Part shown: piece by piece, positions 46,197 to 55,045 of the stretch
How positions within the stretch are numbered: the first letter of the stretch is position 1
Layout of the letters: the number at the start of each line of letters is the position of its first letter
Assembly (NCBI RefSeq): GCF_947495255.1
Contig: NZ_CANLYI010000006.1
Coordinates: 248,001 to 312,000 of the forward strand
Reading direction: 5' to 3'
Length of the DNA stretch: 64,000 nt
Origin: an uncultured Winogradskyella sp.
GTDB lineage: Bacteria; Bacteroidota; Bacteroidia; Flavobacteriales; Flavobacteriaceae
Translations under genes and position numbers: made by a program
Notes under the pieces: model-generated
What the model saw: the letters and a program-made list of their open reading frames with translations, nothing else
What the model was told of the DNA's origin: nothing
The model's database searches: none

Positions 46197-46366
46197 TATT
46201 CCGACAGCGTCGGAAGCAACGATTTTCAGAAATAATGAGCTAAAAATAAAGTTAATTTACCCAATCAAGTATTAGCACTATTACTATCATAAAAATCTTT
46301 GATCATTAATGCCTTAGCGAATGGTACCTTAGGTAATTTCCTAACAAATCGTTTTGATTTTTTGGT
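46197..46366 (+). repeat. Hairpin-headed intergenic module, copy b (compensatory change)
   Basis: Same module as at 45773, but the hairpin reads TTCCGAC-AGC-GTCGGAA (46199-46215). The T:A pair next to the loop is replaced by C:G on both sides, so pairing is preserved. Confidence 0.85.
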
Positions 46367-46568
46367 TCGTTTTGTATCAAGACAAAATGAACACATAAAC
46401 AATCAACTCCCTAACTCCGACATGTCACAGCATCATGAACTACCAAGCACATCATGAGTTCTTAAACAATAGAAAACAACGAATACAAATGCGATAGCAT
46501 TCATTAGCTCGTATTTAATAAAATAGAAACCTAGTGCACTAAAATGAATAAAGAAACAAGTAAAACAC

Positions 46569-49500
46569 CTACTCCTCAAGCCTAGCCAATCGATCCAACT
46601 CAAAAATCAAAGCCAAACGATACGCACTATCTCTAAAACCAGAAAAACGGCCAGAACCACCAGAATGGCCATTAGAAAAATCTGTTTTTAACAGCAACAC
46701 ATTATCATCAGTTTTAGTAGCTCTCAGTTTCGCTACCATTTTTGCAGGTTCCCAGTACCCTACTCTAGTATCATTAAGGCCTGTAAAAAACAACAAATTG
46801 GGATAGTTTTGCGCTTTTACATTATCATAAGGACTATAAGATTTAATGTACTGGTACTGCTTTTTGTTTTTAGGATTTCCCCATTCTTCAAACTCACCAA
46901 CGGTTAAAGGTAAATTTTCATCTAACATAGTATTAATCACATCTACAAAAGGAACGTCTAGAATGACGGTATTAAATAAATCTGGGCGTTCATTAACCAC
47001 TGCTCCCATTAATAAACCGCCTGCGCTTCCGCCAGAGGCAACAATACTGCCTGCTTTGGCATAATTTTCTGCGACTAAATAATCGGCACAGGCTATAAAA
47101 TCGGTGAATGTATTTTTCTTGTTAAACAGTTTACCGTCCTCATACCATTCTTTTCCCATGTCATCACCACCTCTAACATGTGCAATGGCATAGGTATAAC
47201 CTGAGTTTACCAAATGATGTACGGTTGGTCCGCCAGGAATCCCTTGACCAGAACCGTAAGAACCGTAAGAGGTTAAATACACCTTATGATTATTGTTTTT
47301 ATTAGAATTATACTTGTTTCTAATCAACGTCAACGGAATCAGTTTGCCATCTTTTGCCGTTACCCATTTGCGTTCTACCACATATTTAAAATACGGATGC
47401 GTAATGGGTTTGCTATGTTGCTTTACCAGTCGTTTCTTCTTGGTGCTCATGTGATAGTTATACGTGGTAGCTGGTGTTTCAAATGAACTATAACTAAATT
47501 GTAAGCTATCGGTGGCAAACTCTGGATTGTAACCCATACTAATATTATAAAAGTCTTCTTTCAGTTTAATGAAATGACTTTTTTGAGTGGTTTGGTTGAT
47601 GATTTTTAGTCGCGATTGTGCATTTTCTTTTTCATTAATCACGAGGTAATTATCAAACACTTGCAAATCTTGAATTAAAACGCCTTTTTGATGTGGAATG
47701 ACATCCGTCCATTTCCCTTTTGAAACGTCATCAGCATTAACCGTGGCAATTTTATAATTGAGCGCATTTTTATTGGTGACAATATAAAACAGGTCCTTAT
47801 AATGCGTAATTCCATATAAATGATTTTTTTCGCGTGGTCGAATCACTTTAAAGTCGCCTGTTGGGTTATCTGTTTTTAAGTACCACATTTCGGAAGATGT
47901 ACTGCTACTGGCACTTAAGAAAATATAAGCTTTAGACTTTGATTTCTGAATGCTAACACTAAACATTGGGTCTTTTTCCTCGTAAATAATAGTATCTGTT
48001 TTAGAATCGGTACCTAAGATATGACGCATCACTTTTGAAGCTCTATACGTCCCTTTTTCAATGTTGACGTAAAGAAAAGTCTCGTCGTCTAACCAAAGCA
48101 TACCACCAACACGACTAATAGAATCGGTTAAAAAAGTACGGTTGCTAAGGTCTTTTATTTTTAGCATATACGCATCAGTACCTGTGGTGTTTTCATACAC
48201 AGTAACTTTTTGATTATTTGGACTCACAGCACCTAAACGCGCATTGTAATAGTCTTTCTCTTTGGCTAATTCATTAACATTGAGTAATTCTTCGGGTATG
48301 GTATCATTGGCAACCGCTTTTCTGTAATAAATAGGATAGTCGTCATCTTCACTATACGAGGTGTAATAGACATAGCCATTCTTTTTAATGGGTAATGAGG
48401 TTGTGTTTTTTTCGATAGTATTAACCAATAGCTTGTAGATGTTCCGTTGTGCTTTTTTTAGTGGAATGATATAGTTGTCGGTGTATTTGTTTTCTTGGCG
48501 CAAATAATCCATTACTGGTTGATTGTTTTTAGGCGCTTTGGTATCCTTTAACCAGGCATAATTATCCGTATAAGTTTCACCATGTATCTTAAAACTAGAA
48601 GGCTTAATTTCAGCAATTGGTGCTGGCATAGAATCGTTTCGGATGTGCTTATCTCTAAATTGTTTTTCTAGGGTTTTCTCGAATTCCATATCGGTTCTAA
48701 TGGCTGTATCGATAGTTGCTAAAGGGTTTTTAGAGGTATAGTTGTCCCAGAATTTGGCATCGTAATCTAATGGGAATTCATACAACTGATTAGACATTGT
48801 ATTGGCAAAATTGTCGTCTCTCGCGAATTTCTTGACGTTTTGGGTGTTGATTGCTGTGGTCTTAAATTCCGAAATAGCAGAATAATACGTGGTGGCTAAA
48901 CTGATGCTGTCTTTATAGATAAACTCATCCTCATGTCTCATGTTATCAATGTAATACTGACTGCCTTTTTTCTTAAACCGAACGTCTAACTTGTAATCAA
49001 AGTGCTTTACTTGGTTGAATTTGTAACCACAGAAGTAGGCTTTCAGTTGGTTAGGCACCACACACTCATAGCGCACAATAGCCAAATCCTTTTGGTCGAT
49101 ATAAATTCTACCTTTTAATAATTTACGTTTGTTAGCCTTTAACCATTGCTTTCTGTTTCTAGGATTAGGTGATGCTAAATCGTCTAAATCTGCTTTGGTG
49201 GTTTTGGTATGAAAATCTAAAACGTATAACCAGTTACCTGTCTCGCTGTCTAGTTCTTCTGAAATGGTATAGTCGAAATCACGAATCGCTTTTTTACCGA
49301 GAAAACTCTGTTGGTATTTCACTCTATTTCTGGCAAACAACCCTAAAGGACCACCTTCAATATTCGCATGAAACTCGCGTTGACTCAGGCTACTACTAGA
49401 ACGTGAATTAATAATGTTCACCTGCTCCTCTTTTAAAGTTTGATGATGAAAGTGAATGCGATGTAAGGAATGATCACTAAAACTAAACGTACCACTGCTC

Positions 49501-50081
49501 ATTGAAAAATCATAAGGACTTTGGTAATCGCGCCATTTGTATTTCTTTTTACTGTAAGGCGCTTCGTAATAATCACAAGCAGCATCTGTGTATTTAATAT
49601 ACACACCATTTTCTTTCATCGTCTCACGATAATAACCAGAAAGTAAGGCTGGCGAACTGGTATAATTAGAAGGGATTTTCTTTATGGCTTTTCGCAATAA
49701 GGATTTAGCGCTAGGCAGTTTCTTTTGTTTCTCAACTAAAACTTCATCTAGTGAAACGGCTTCGGAGGTGAGATAAAAAATGCTTCCGGTTTTAGCTTTA
49801 AAAACCGAAATCTCTAAGGTTAAATCTTGAAAGCCTAAATAGCTTAGTGTAATGGTATGATTATCGTATTTTTTCGGAATAGTAATCTGGAATTTACCAT
49901 TACCATCCGTTACTGTACCCAAGGCAACTTGGTCTATTTTTAAATACGCATAAGGCAATGGCGAACCATCAGCTTTATCTACTATAGTCCCTTTAATAGT
50001 GGTTTGTGAAGTTGGGTTGTTTTGTGCGTTTGTAAGTGATGTGATAACTAATAACAAGGTTAAAAGCAGTCTTGATGTCAT
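46569..50081 (-). CDS. Fusion of CarboxypepD_reg-like surface protein and S9A oligopeptidase (oligopeptidase B-like)
   Basis: This 1170-aa protein is much longer than ordinary oligopeptidases (about 680-720). The signal peptide ends near LTNAQ (residue 20). Residues about 28-110 are a CarboxypepD_reg-like domain (IKGTIVDKADGSPLPYAYLKI), about 110-490 an uncharacterised beta-rich part found on Bacteroidota carboxypeptidase-regulatory proteins, and about 490-1170 an S9A propeller plus hydrolase. The triad is S1019 (GGSAGG), D1104 (GLNDTR) and H1139 (NGHSGG). It likely cleaves peptides in the periplasm or at the surface. Extra copies of its 3' end flank it on both sides. Confidence 0.87.
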   Translation of the reverse strand: MTSRLLLTLLLVITSLTNAQNNPTSQTTIKGTIVDKADGSPLPYAYLKIDQVALGTVTDGNGKFQITIPKKYDNHTITLSYLGFQDLTLEISVFKAKTGSIFYLTSEAVSLDEVLVEKQKKLPSAKSLLRKAIKKIPSNYTSSPALLSGYYRETMKENGVYIKYTDAACDYYEAPYSKKKYKWRDYQSPYDFSMSSGTFSFSDHSLHRIHFHHQTLKEEQVNIINSRSSSSLSQREFHANIEGGPLGLFARNRVKYQQSFLGKKAIRDFDYTISEELDSETGNWLYVLDFHTKTTKADLDDLASPNPRNRKQWLKANKRKLLKGRIYIDQKDLAIVRYECVVPNQLKAYFCGYKFNQVKHFDYKLDVRFKKKGSQYYIDNMRHEDEFIYKDSISLATTYYSAISEFKTTAINTQNVKKFARDDNFANTMSNQLYEFPLDYDAKFWDNYTSKNPLATIDTAIRTDMEFEKTLEKQFRDKHIRNDSMPAPIAEIKPSSFKIHGETYTDNYAWLKDTKAPKNNQPVMDYLRQENKYTDNYIIPLKKAQRNIYKLLVNTIEKNTTSLPIKKNGYVYYTSYSEDDDYPIYYRKAVANDTIPEELLNVNELAKEKDYYNARLGAVSPNNQKVTVYENTTGTDAYMLKIKDLSNRTFLTDSISRVGGMLWLDDETFLYVNIEKGTYRASKVMRHILGTDSKTDTIIYEEKDPMFSVSIQKSKSKAYIFLSASSSTSSEMWYLKTDNPTGDFKVIRPREKNHLYGITHYKDLFYIVTNKNALNYKIATVNADDVSKGKWTDVIPHQKGVLIQDLQVFDNYLVINEKENAQSRLKIINQTTQKSHFIKLKEDFYNISMGYNPEFATDSLQFSYSSFETPATTYNYHMSTKKKRLVKQHSKPITHPYFKYVVERKWVTAKDGKLIPLTLIRNKYNSNKNNNHKVYLTSYGSYGSGQGIPGGPTVHHLVNSGYTYAIAHVRGGDDMGKEWYEDGKLFNKKNTFTDFIACADYLVAENYAKAGSIVASGGSAGGLLMGAVVNERPDLFNTVILDVPFVDVINTMLDENLPLTVGEFEEWGNPKNKKQYQYIKSYSPYDNVKAQNYPNLLFFTGLNDTRVGYWEPAKMVAKLRATKTDDNVLLLKTDFSNGHSGGSGRFSGFRDSAYRLALIFELDRLARLEE

Positions 50082-50449
50082 AATTGGTCGATTGATTGAT
50101 ATAGATTACAATTGTAATTATACCAAATAAAACAGTTCTAATACCCTAATTAACATTTTGTTGTCATTTTAATTAGGGAATTAATAAGTAATTAACCAGG
50201 AAAATATTGATGTGTTTTTTACGTGTTTTGAACTATTTATGGAATGTGCTGGAAAAGGTTAGAATTAAACAATCAAAGAATAAAAACAACTACCAAGCAA
50301 ACAGTCACCTCCTACATTCCGATACAATCGGAAGCAACGATTATAAGTTATAAAAACAAGAACTTAAATGAATAGAACGACAACAAAATAAAGCTGAAAA
50401 GAAAAAACATAAATATTAAGCTGAAAGATAATTAACAAGCATCACCCAA
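50082..50449. other. Region upstream of the oligopeptidase gene
   Basis: No gene. The first ~230 bp are the presumed promoter region. A partial copy of the hairpin-headed module (50315-50343, hairpin plus GCAACGATT) follows, then AT-rich sequence. Confidence 0.5.
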
Positions 50450-50620
50450 ATTCCGATACAATCGGAAGCAACGATTTTCAGAAATAATGAGCTAAAAACA
50501 AAGTTAATTTACCTAATCAAGTATCAGTACTATTACTACAATAAAAACCCTAAATCATTAATGCCTTAGCGAATGGTACCTCAGGTAATTTCCTAACAAA
50601 TCGTTTTGATTATTTGGTTC
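50450..50620 (+). repeat. Hairpin-headed intergenic module, copy c
   Basis: Full copy of the 170-bp module with TTCCGAT-ACA-ATCGGAA. It is followed by GGTTCGTTTATTCGCTC, shared with copy e (51531-51700), and then by a GATAGCATT-type element like those near 45983, 46489 and 51975. Confidence 0.85.
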
Positions 50621-50776
50621 GTTTATTCGCTCTTACTAATTTTATGGAGCTCATGATGTGCTTCGCAGTTTGTATCAAGACAAATGCAATAGCATTCATA
50701 AACACCTATTTAATAAAATAGAAACATAGTGCACTAAAATGAACACATAAGCAAGAAAGACACCAATAGCCACCTA

Positions 50777-50870
50777 CTCCTCAACTCTAGCCAATCACTC
50801 CAACAAAAAAATAAAAGCCAAACGATAAGCACTATCTCTAAACCCAGCAAATCTGCCAGAACCACCAGAA
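50777..50870 (-). pseudogene. Copy of the oligopeptidase 3' end (tail copy 3)
   Basis: About 94 bp match the end of the S9A gene and stop at CCACCAGAA, just inside the codons for the His motif. Copies 3-6 all break at this same point and continue into the identical sequence TATATAAAC, so they were spread as one unit. Confidence 0.85.
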
Positions 50871-51038
50871 TATATAAACTTTTATAAAAACAGGATCAAA
50901 AATGGTCATAATGTGCAATAGATGCTCATTCGGGTTTGCGTCGGGTCAGCAGAATAAATAATTAGAAGGACACTATGCCTACCAAGTTTAGAAATAACTA
51001 ATCAAAGAAACAATTAAAAAGTAAACAAGCACCACCCA

Positions 51039-51210
51039 CATTCCGATACAATCGGAAGCAACGATTTTCAGAAATAATGAGCTAAAAATAAAGTTAATTG
51101 ACACAATCAAGTATTACCACTATTACTATCATAAAAACCTTAAATCATTAATGCCTTAGCGAATGGTACCTCAGGTAATTTCCTAACAAATCGTTTTGAT
51201 TTTTTGGTTC
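51039..51210 (+). repeat. Hairpin-headed intergenic module, copy d
   Basis: Full copy with TTCCGAT-ACA-ATCGGAA and the shared tail ending TTTTGATTTTTTGG. Differs from copies a and c by GACACAATCAAG in the middle, shared with e and f. Confidence 0.85.
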
Positions 51211-51266
51211 GTTTTGCATCAAGGCAAAATGAACACATAAACAAGAAAAACAACAATAGCCACCTA

Positions 51267-51360
51267 CACCTCAAGCCTAGCCAATCACTCCATCTCAAAA
51301 CTCAAAGCCAAACGATACGCACTATCTCTAAACCCAGAAAATCTCCCAGAACCACCAGAA
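51267..51360 (-). pseudogene. Copy of the oligopeptidase 3' end (tail copy 4)
   Basis: Matches the last ~94 bp of the S9A gene; breaks at the same CCACCAGAA point as copies 3, 5 and 6. Confidence 0.85.
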
Positions 51361-51530
51361 TATATAAACTCTTATAAAAACAGCATCAAAAATGGTCATA
51401 ATGTACAATAGGTGCTCATTCGGGTTTGCGTCGGGTCAGCAGAATAAATAATTTAGAAGGACACTATGCCTACCAAGTTTAGAAATAACTAATCAAAGAA
51501 ACAATTAAAAAATAAACAAGCACCACCCAC

Positions 51531-51700
51531 ATTCCGATACAATCGGAAGCAACGATTTTCAGAAATAATGAGCTAAAAATAAAGTTAATTGACACAATCA
51601 AGTATTAGCACTATTACTATCATAAAAACCTTAAATCACTAATTTATTAGCGAATGGTACCTCAGGTAATTTCCTAACAAATCGTTTTGATTTTTTGGTT
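51531..51700 (+). repeat. Hairpin-headed intergenic module, copy e
   Basis: Full copy; its ACTAATTTATTAGCG variant is shared with copy a, while the other copies read ATTAATGCCTTAGCG. A diverged partial copy follows at about 51838-51888, where the hairpin sequence is damaged (CCGATATATACAATAAGAA). Confidence 0.82.
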
Positions 51701-52066
51701 CGTTTATTCGCTCTTACTAATTTTATGGAGCTCATGATGTGCTTCGCAGTTTGCATCAAGGCAAAATGAATAGATAAAAGAGCAACTACCATACTCCAAG
51801 ATATCAAACACAGCAATCATTCACGAATTCCGATATATACAATAAGAATCCATGAGTATTTCCTAACATATCGTTTTGATTTTTTGGGCAGCCTGTCCTG
51901 AGCATTACTGAAATGAAAATATATTTTCATTGAAAGTACCTTGTGCAACAAGTCGAAGGGTTTGTATCATGACAAATGCGATAGCATTCATAAACACCTA
52001 TTTAATAAAATAGAAACATAGTGCACTAAAATGAATAAAGAAACAAGAAAAACACCAATAGCCACC

Positions 52067-52162
52067 TACACCTCAAGCCTAGCCAATCACTCCATCTCAA
52101 AACTCAAAGCCAAACGATACGCACTATCTCTAAACCCAGAAAATCTGCCAGAACCACCAGAA
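52067..52162 (-). pseudogene. Copy of the oligopeptidase 3' end (tail copy 5)
   Basis: Matches the last ~95 bp of the S9A gene and ends at the common CCACCAGAA break. Confidence 0.85.
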
Positions 52163-52331
52163 TATATAAACTCTTATAAAAACAGCATCAAAAATGGTCA
52201 TAATGTGCAATAGGTGCTCATTCGGGTTTGCGTCGGGTCAGCAGAATAAATAATTAGAAGGACACTATGCCTACCAAGTTTAGAAATAACTAATCAAAGA
52301 AACAATTAAAAAGTAAACAAGCACCACCCAC

Positions 52332-52500
52332 ATTCCGATACAATCGGAAGCAACGATTTTCAGAAATAATGAGCTAAAAATAAAGTTAATTGACACAATC
52401 AAGTATTAGCACTATTACTATCATAAAAACCTTAAATCATTAATGCCTTAGCGAATGGTACCTCAGGTAATTTCCTAACAAATCGTTTTGATTTTTTGGT
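52332..52500 (+). repeat. Hairpin-headed intergenic module, copy f
   Basis: Full copy, nearly identical to copy d. A partial copy follows at 52859-52903, where homology ends at AAATAATGAGC. Confidence 0.85.
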
Positions 52501-52546
52501 TCGTTTTGCATCAAGGCAAAATGAACACATAAGCAAACAAATCACC

Positions 52547-52642
52547 TACTCCTCAAGCATAGCCAATCACTCCATCTCAAAACTCAAAGCCAAACGATAA
52601 GCACTATCTCTAAACCCAGCAAATCGGCCAGAACCACCAGAA
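52547..52642 (-). pseudogene. Copy of the oligopeptidase 3' end (tail copy 6)
   Basis: Matches the last ~95 bp of the S9A gene. The following block has the TCGGGT element expanded (TCGGGTTTGCGTCGGGTC, then further TGCGTCGG copies at 52700-52752), a small slippage-type repeat. Confidence 0.83.
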
Positions 52643-52994
52643 TATATAAACTCTTATAAAAACAGCATCAAAAATGGTCATAATGTACAATAGGTGCTCC
52701 TTCGGGTTTGCGTCGGGTCTCCTTCGGGTATGCGTCGGATATGCGTCGGGTCAGCTATAGTAAATTCCTACAAAGAATAAAGGATTAGAAGACACTATGA
52801 CACCAAGTAGGAAATGACTAACCAAAGAAACAATAAAAAAGTAAACAAGAACCACCACATTCCGATACAATCGGAAGCAACGATTTTCAGAAATAATGAG
52901 CAATAATCATTATTATTAATTCAAATCTAGGATCGGAACTCATATATCCATTACAACTATAAAACACCCTAATCTCCACTATTGACTGTTTATT

Positions 52995-53153
52995 TCATAA
53001 ATAATAGCCAATAATAGCTGCTACAATGCCGCCTATAATAAATAAGATGTAAACCGCTTTGCCTGCAATGGCAACTGCTTCTCCCATAAGAGCATATATT
53101 GCTGCACCAATCATAGCACCAACACCTATGCCAGCGACAGACCATAAGCTCAT
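52995..53153 (-). pseudogene. N-terminal fragment of an APC-type amino-acid permease (or small membrane protein)
   Basis: A 52-codon frame from the ATG at 53151-53153 to TGA at 52995 encodes two hydrophobic helices: SLWSVAGIGVGAMIGAAIYA and AVYILFIIGGIVAAIIGYYL. The first, with GxGxMIGAxIYAL, is the hallmark first helix of amino-acid permeases of the APC superfamily, which are normally over 400 residues. Nothing permease-like follows, and the repeat field ends about 90 bp downstream, so the gene was probably truncated there. It could still be expressed as a small two-helix protein. Confidence 0.55.
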
Positions 53154-53231
53154 TTTTTTTGTAGTAGTATTTAAATGTAAAAATGGTTTGTCTGTTAGTC
53201 TAACAGTTGGTTGGATTTTATACTATAAATA

Positions 53232-53681
53232 TCAATTCCGTGTTCCAGTAATAGCATCTATTTCTATAGTAAATATGATGGGAATATCGTTTTTATTAAT
53301 CTTACTAGAAAACTGATTGATAAAATCCAATTGGCTTTCTTTCTTATTTCTCATGAGTTTCTGTATCCCTAAATGCATATTGTGGAGTATGGATTTAGCA
53401 CCACTGCCTTTGTGCTCTTTAAAAGTACCATGCACTAAAACCGATTTCCAATCATTAATAGAGTGGATTGCAGAGACACATAACGACACACTACGATTTT
53501 CTCGTAAAGCTTTTATTTTATGTGTATTACTTAAATGACACGTAATATTATTTTCGTCTTCATTATAAAAATAAGTAATGGGTGCAATTGAAGGTTCATT
53601 ATGATATAAATAGCCTAAATCACCAATGTAATTCGTATGAAGTATGAAGGCTTTTTCATTAGTATTTAAGTTGTCAATCAT
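53232..53681 (-). CDS. Pyridoxamine 5'-phosphate oxidase-like flavin-binding protein
   Basis: The 149-aa protein has the split-barrel flavin-binding fold of the PNPOx-like group: IGDLGYLYHNEPSIAPITYFYN near the N-terminus, THKIKALRENRSVSLCVSA, and SVLVHGTFKEHKG. Such small proteins bind FMN, F420 or haem and are often stress-related. True PNP oxidase activity is unlikely because the protein is short and lacks the C-terminal substrate-binding part. Single gene, with the next genes on the same strand ended by a hairpin. Confidence 0.8.
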   Translation of the reverse strand: MIDNLNTNEKAFILHTNYIGDLGYLYHNEPSIAPITYFYNEDENNITCHLSNTHKIKALRENRSVSLCVSAIHSINDWKSVLVHGTFKEHKGSGAKSILHNMHLGIQKLMRNKKESQLDFINQFSSKINKNDIPIIFTIEIDAITGTRN

Positions 53682-53813
53682 AATTTCTATTATTTAATTT
53701 TAAAAGTAATACATTGTTTAGACCTGCAGAATGACTACAGTCAACTTAATAAGAAACCACCAACACTATGTTTTGCTAAAACTTATAATGTTTAAGCCTA
53801 TAAAAAAAGCACC

Positions 53814-53865
53814 AATTTTATAATGTAATTGTACACTATGGTATTGATGCTTTTACTTTGTTTAA
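53814..53865. terminator. Hairpin terminator after the HPF-like gene group
   Basis: AAAAGCA-C-CAAT pairs with ATTG-ATGCTTTT around a long loop (about 25 bases), with A-run and T-run flanks. It lies about 30 bp past the stop codon at 53895. One bulge, so moderate confidence. Confidence 0.5.
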
Positions 53866-53894
53866 AATCACTTATGTGATTAATAGCTCAATAA

Positions 53895-54272
53895 TTACTT
53901 GTTAAAATAGTTTTCTACAAAAGCAACTTTCTCATTATTTGTCATCTTATCTGCTGATTCTACCTTAACATTAATGTCCTTAAAATGTAAATCGGTATTT
54001 AAGTAATTATGGAGTTCAGTTTTGGCATGCGTTGGACCAAATAAAAGCACCTTGTTATATTTTAAAATAACAGCTGCAATGTCTTTGTAATAATCGCCTT
54101 GCATTTGCTGCCTTTTATTATGCATAAGGCTTTCGCTTCTATTTAATGCATCTTCTTTTGTATCGAAAGTAAATTTAGATGCGATAGCATAACTGTTTTT
54201 CTTGGAGGCTAAATCAATCAAATTTGCGGTTGAATGATCCATCCATATTCCTAATTTTTTTTGAGTATTCAT
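53895..54272 (-). CDS. Small eRF1/Dom34-like or host-attachment-type protein
   Basis: The 125-aa protein starts at the ATG at 54270-54272 (MNTQKKLGIWMDHSTANLIDL); the longer frame to 54308 would need a TTG and overlap the next gene. The fold is suggested by the IWMDHSTANLIDL strand, the central KVLLFGPTHAKTELHNYL segment and the VKVESADKMTNNEKVAFVENYF end, which resemble release-factor-1-like proteins that occur next to HPF/RaiA in Bacteroidota. Function uncertain. It is 13 bp after the HPF-like gene. Confidence 0.65.
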   Translation of the reverse strand: MNTQKKLGIWMDHSTANLIDLASKKNSYAIASKFTFDTKEDALNRSESLMHNKRQQMQGDYYKDIAAVILKYNKVLLFGPTHAKTELHNYLNTDLHFKDINVKVESADKMTNNEKVAFVENYFNK

Positions 54273-54285
54273 TTTATGAAGTGTT

Positions 54286-54600
54286 TTAATGATTTTGTAA
54301 TCTACCAAAAATGGTATCTAAAGAAGCGCTAAGTTTATCTATAGCGCCTGACACGGCAAGTTCAACGGTATTATCTTGACATGATACAGCAATCGGTTGT
54401 TTGCCTTCAATTCTGGCTTCTAGTAAGCATCGCACATCATGGACGCCTTCTTTATTTCCATTCTCATCGGCAAGATGAACTTCTACTCTTGTAATATGGT
54501 CTTCATAATTAGTTAAAGCTTCTGCAATCATGGCTGTAAAATAGTTCTGATTTTTTTCACTTCCACTTATTGTTTTATCGGTATTAAATTGAATTGTCAT
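54286..54600 (-). CDS. HPF/RaiA-family ribosome-associated protein (short)
   Basis: The 104-aa protein has the beta-alpha-beta-beta-beta-alpha pattern of ribosome hibernation factors: FTAMIAEALTNYEDHITRVEVHLADENG, then CLLEARIEGKQPIAVSC and AVSGAIDKLSASLDTIFGRL. It lacks the long C-terminal dimerisation domain, so it is of the short RaiA/HPF type. It would bind the 30S subunit in stress or stationary phase. It heads a pair with the eRF1-like gene and follows a 44-aa gene by 32 bp. Confidence 0.8.
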   Translation of the reverse strand: MTIQFNTDKTISGSEKNQNYFTAMIAEALTNYEDHITRVEVHLADENGNKEGVHDVRCLLEARIEGKQPIAVSCQDNTVELAVSGAIDKLSASLDTIFGRLQNH

Positions 54601-54632
54601 AATTGTATTATTTAATTATTAAGGGGAATTAT

Positions 54633-54767
54633 TTATGTTCTACTTTGGTTTTCATCTATGGTTTTTTTATCGATATTAAATTCTCTATTTTTAATATCGG
54701 TTCCACCAGTTGGATTTGTAGGATTGGTTTGACGTACTTTAGTCTTAAATTTTCTGTTATCGCTCAT
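54633..54767 (-). CDS. 44-aa hydrophilic protein, unknown function
   Basis: A short frame runs from the ATG at 54765-54767 to TAA at 54633-54635. The product is MSDNRKFKTKVRQTNPTNP, then GGTDIKNREFNIDKKTIDENQSRT. It is highly charged, with no membrane segment. It lies 32 bp upstream of the HPF-like gene on the same strand and may belong to the same stress operon. Its codon use is like its neighbours, and it is too short for homology by eye. Confidence 0.5.
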   Translation of the reverse strand: MSDNRKFKTKVRQTNPTNPTGGTDIKNREFNIDKKTIDENQSRT

Positions 54768-55045
54768 AAATGTATTTTATTGATTTTTAATTACTTATAA
54801 GGTAACGTATTACTTACGGATGCACGATGAAATAAGGTTAAGTCTTTGTTAAAGCTAGCCTTCAGGCTATAGAGATAACCTTCTGTAGAACTAAAATAAT
54901 GGCATAGAATTACCTCCTTATTCTAAACAAAAAAAAAGGGCTACCTATAATAGGACTTGTTTAGTAGATATAAAAGATAAGATATTTGAGGATTTTATTT
55001 AATTAAGTATTTAAGGGTTTCATAAACCATTGCTTACACTAACAC

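Larger units (their letters stand above)
50861..52903 (+). repeat. Tandem ~480-490 bp unit array (four units, one longer)
   Basis: The junction ACCACCAGAATATATAAAC recurs at 50861, 51351, 52153 and 52633, giving periods of 490, 802 and 480 bp. Each unit holds an oligopeptidase tail copy, a block with TCGGGTTTGCGTCGGGTC, and a hairpin-headed module; the last unit's module is partial and the 802-bp unit carries an extra ~310-bp insert (51700-52035) with another repeat set. Short frames seen inside, such as 51631-51816 and 52031-52213, are by-products of the repeats. Confidence 0.85.

Noticed and set aside
51631-52213. Short frames at 51631-51816 and 52031-52213 as genes
   Set aside because: They lie entirely inside repeat copies; the 52031 frame reads the reverse strand of an oligopeptidase tail copy.
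45246-52903. Repeat field considered as a CRISPR array
   Set aside because: The repeats are 95-170 bp, unevenly spaced, partly coding remnants, and there are no short unique spacers or cas genes.
53232-53681. PdxH-type pyridoxamine phosphate oxidase in B6 synthesis
   Set aside because: At 149 residues it lacks the C-terminal substrate-binding region of PdxH; only the flavin-binding fold is supported.
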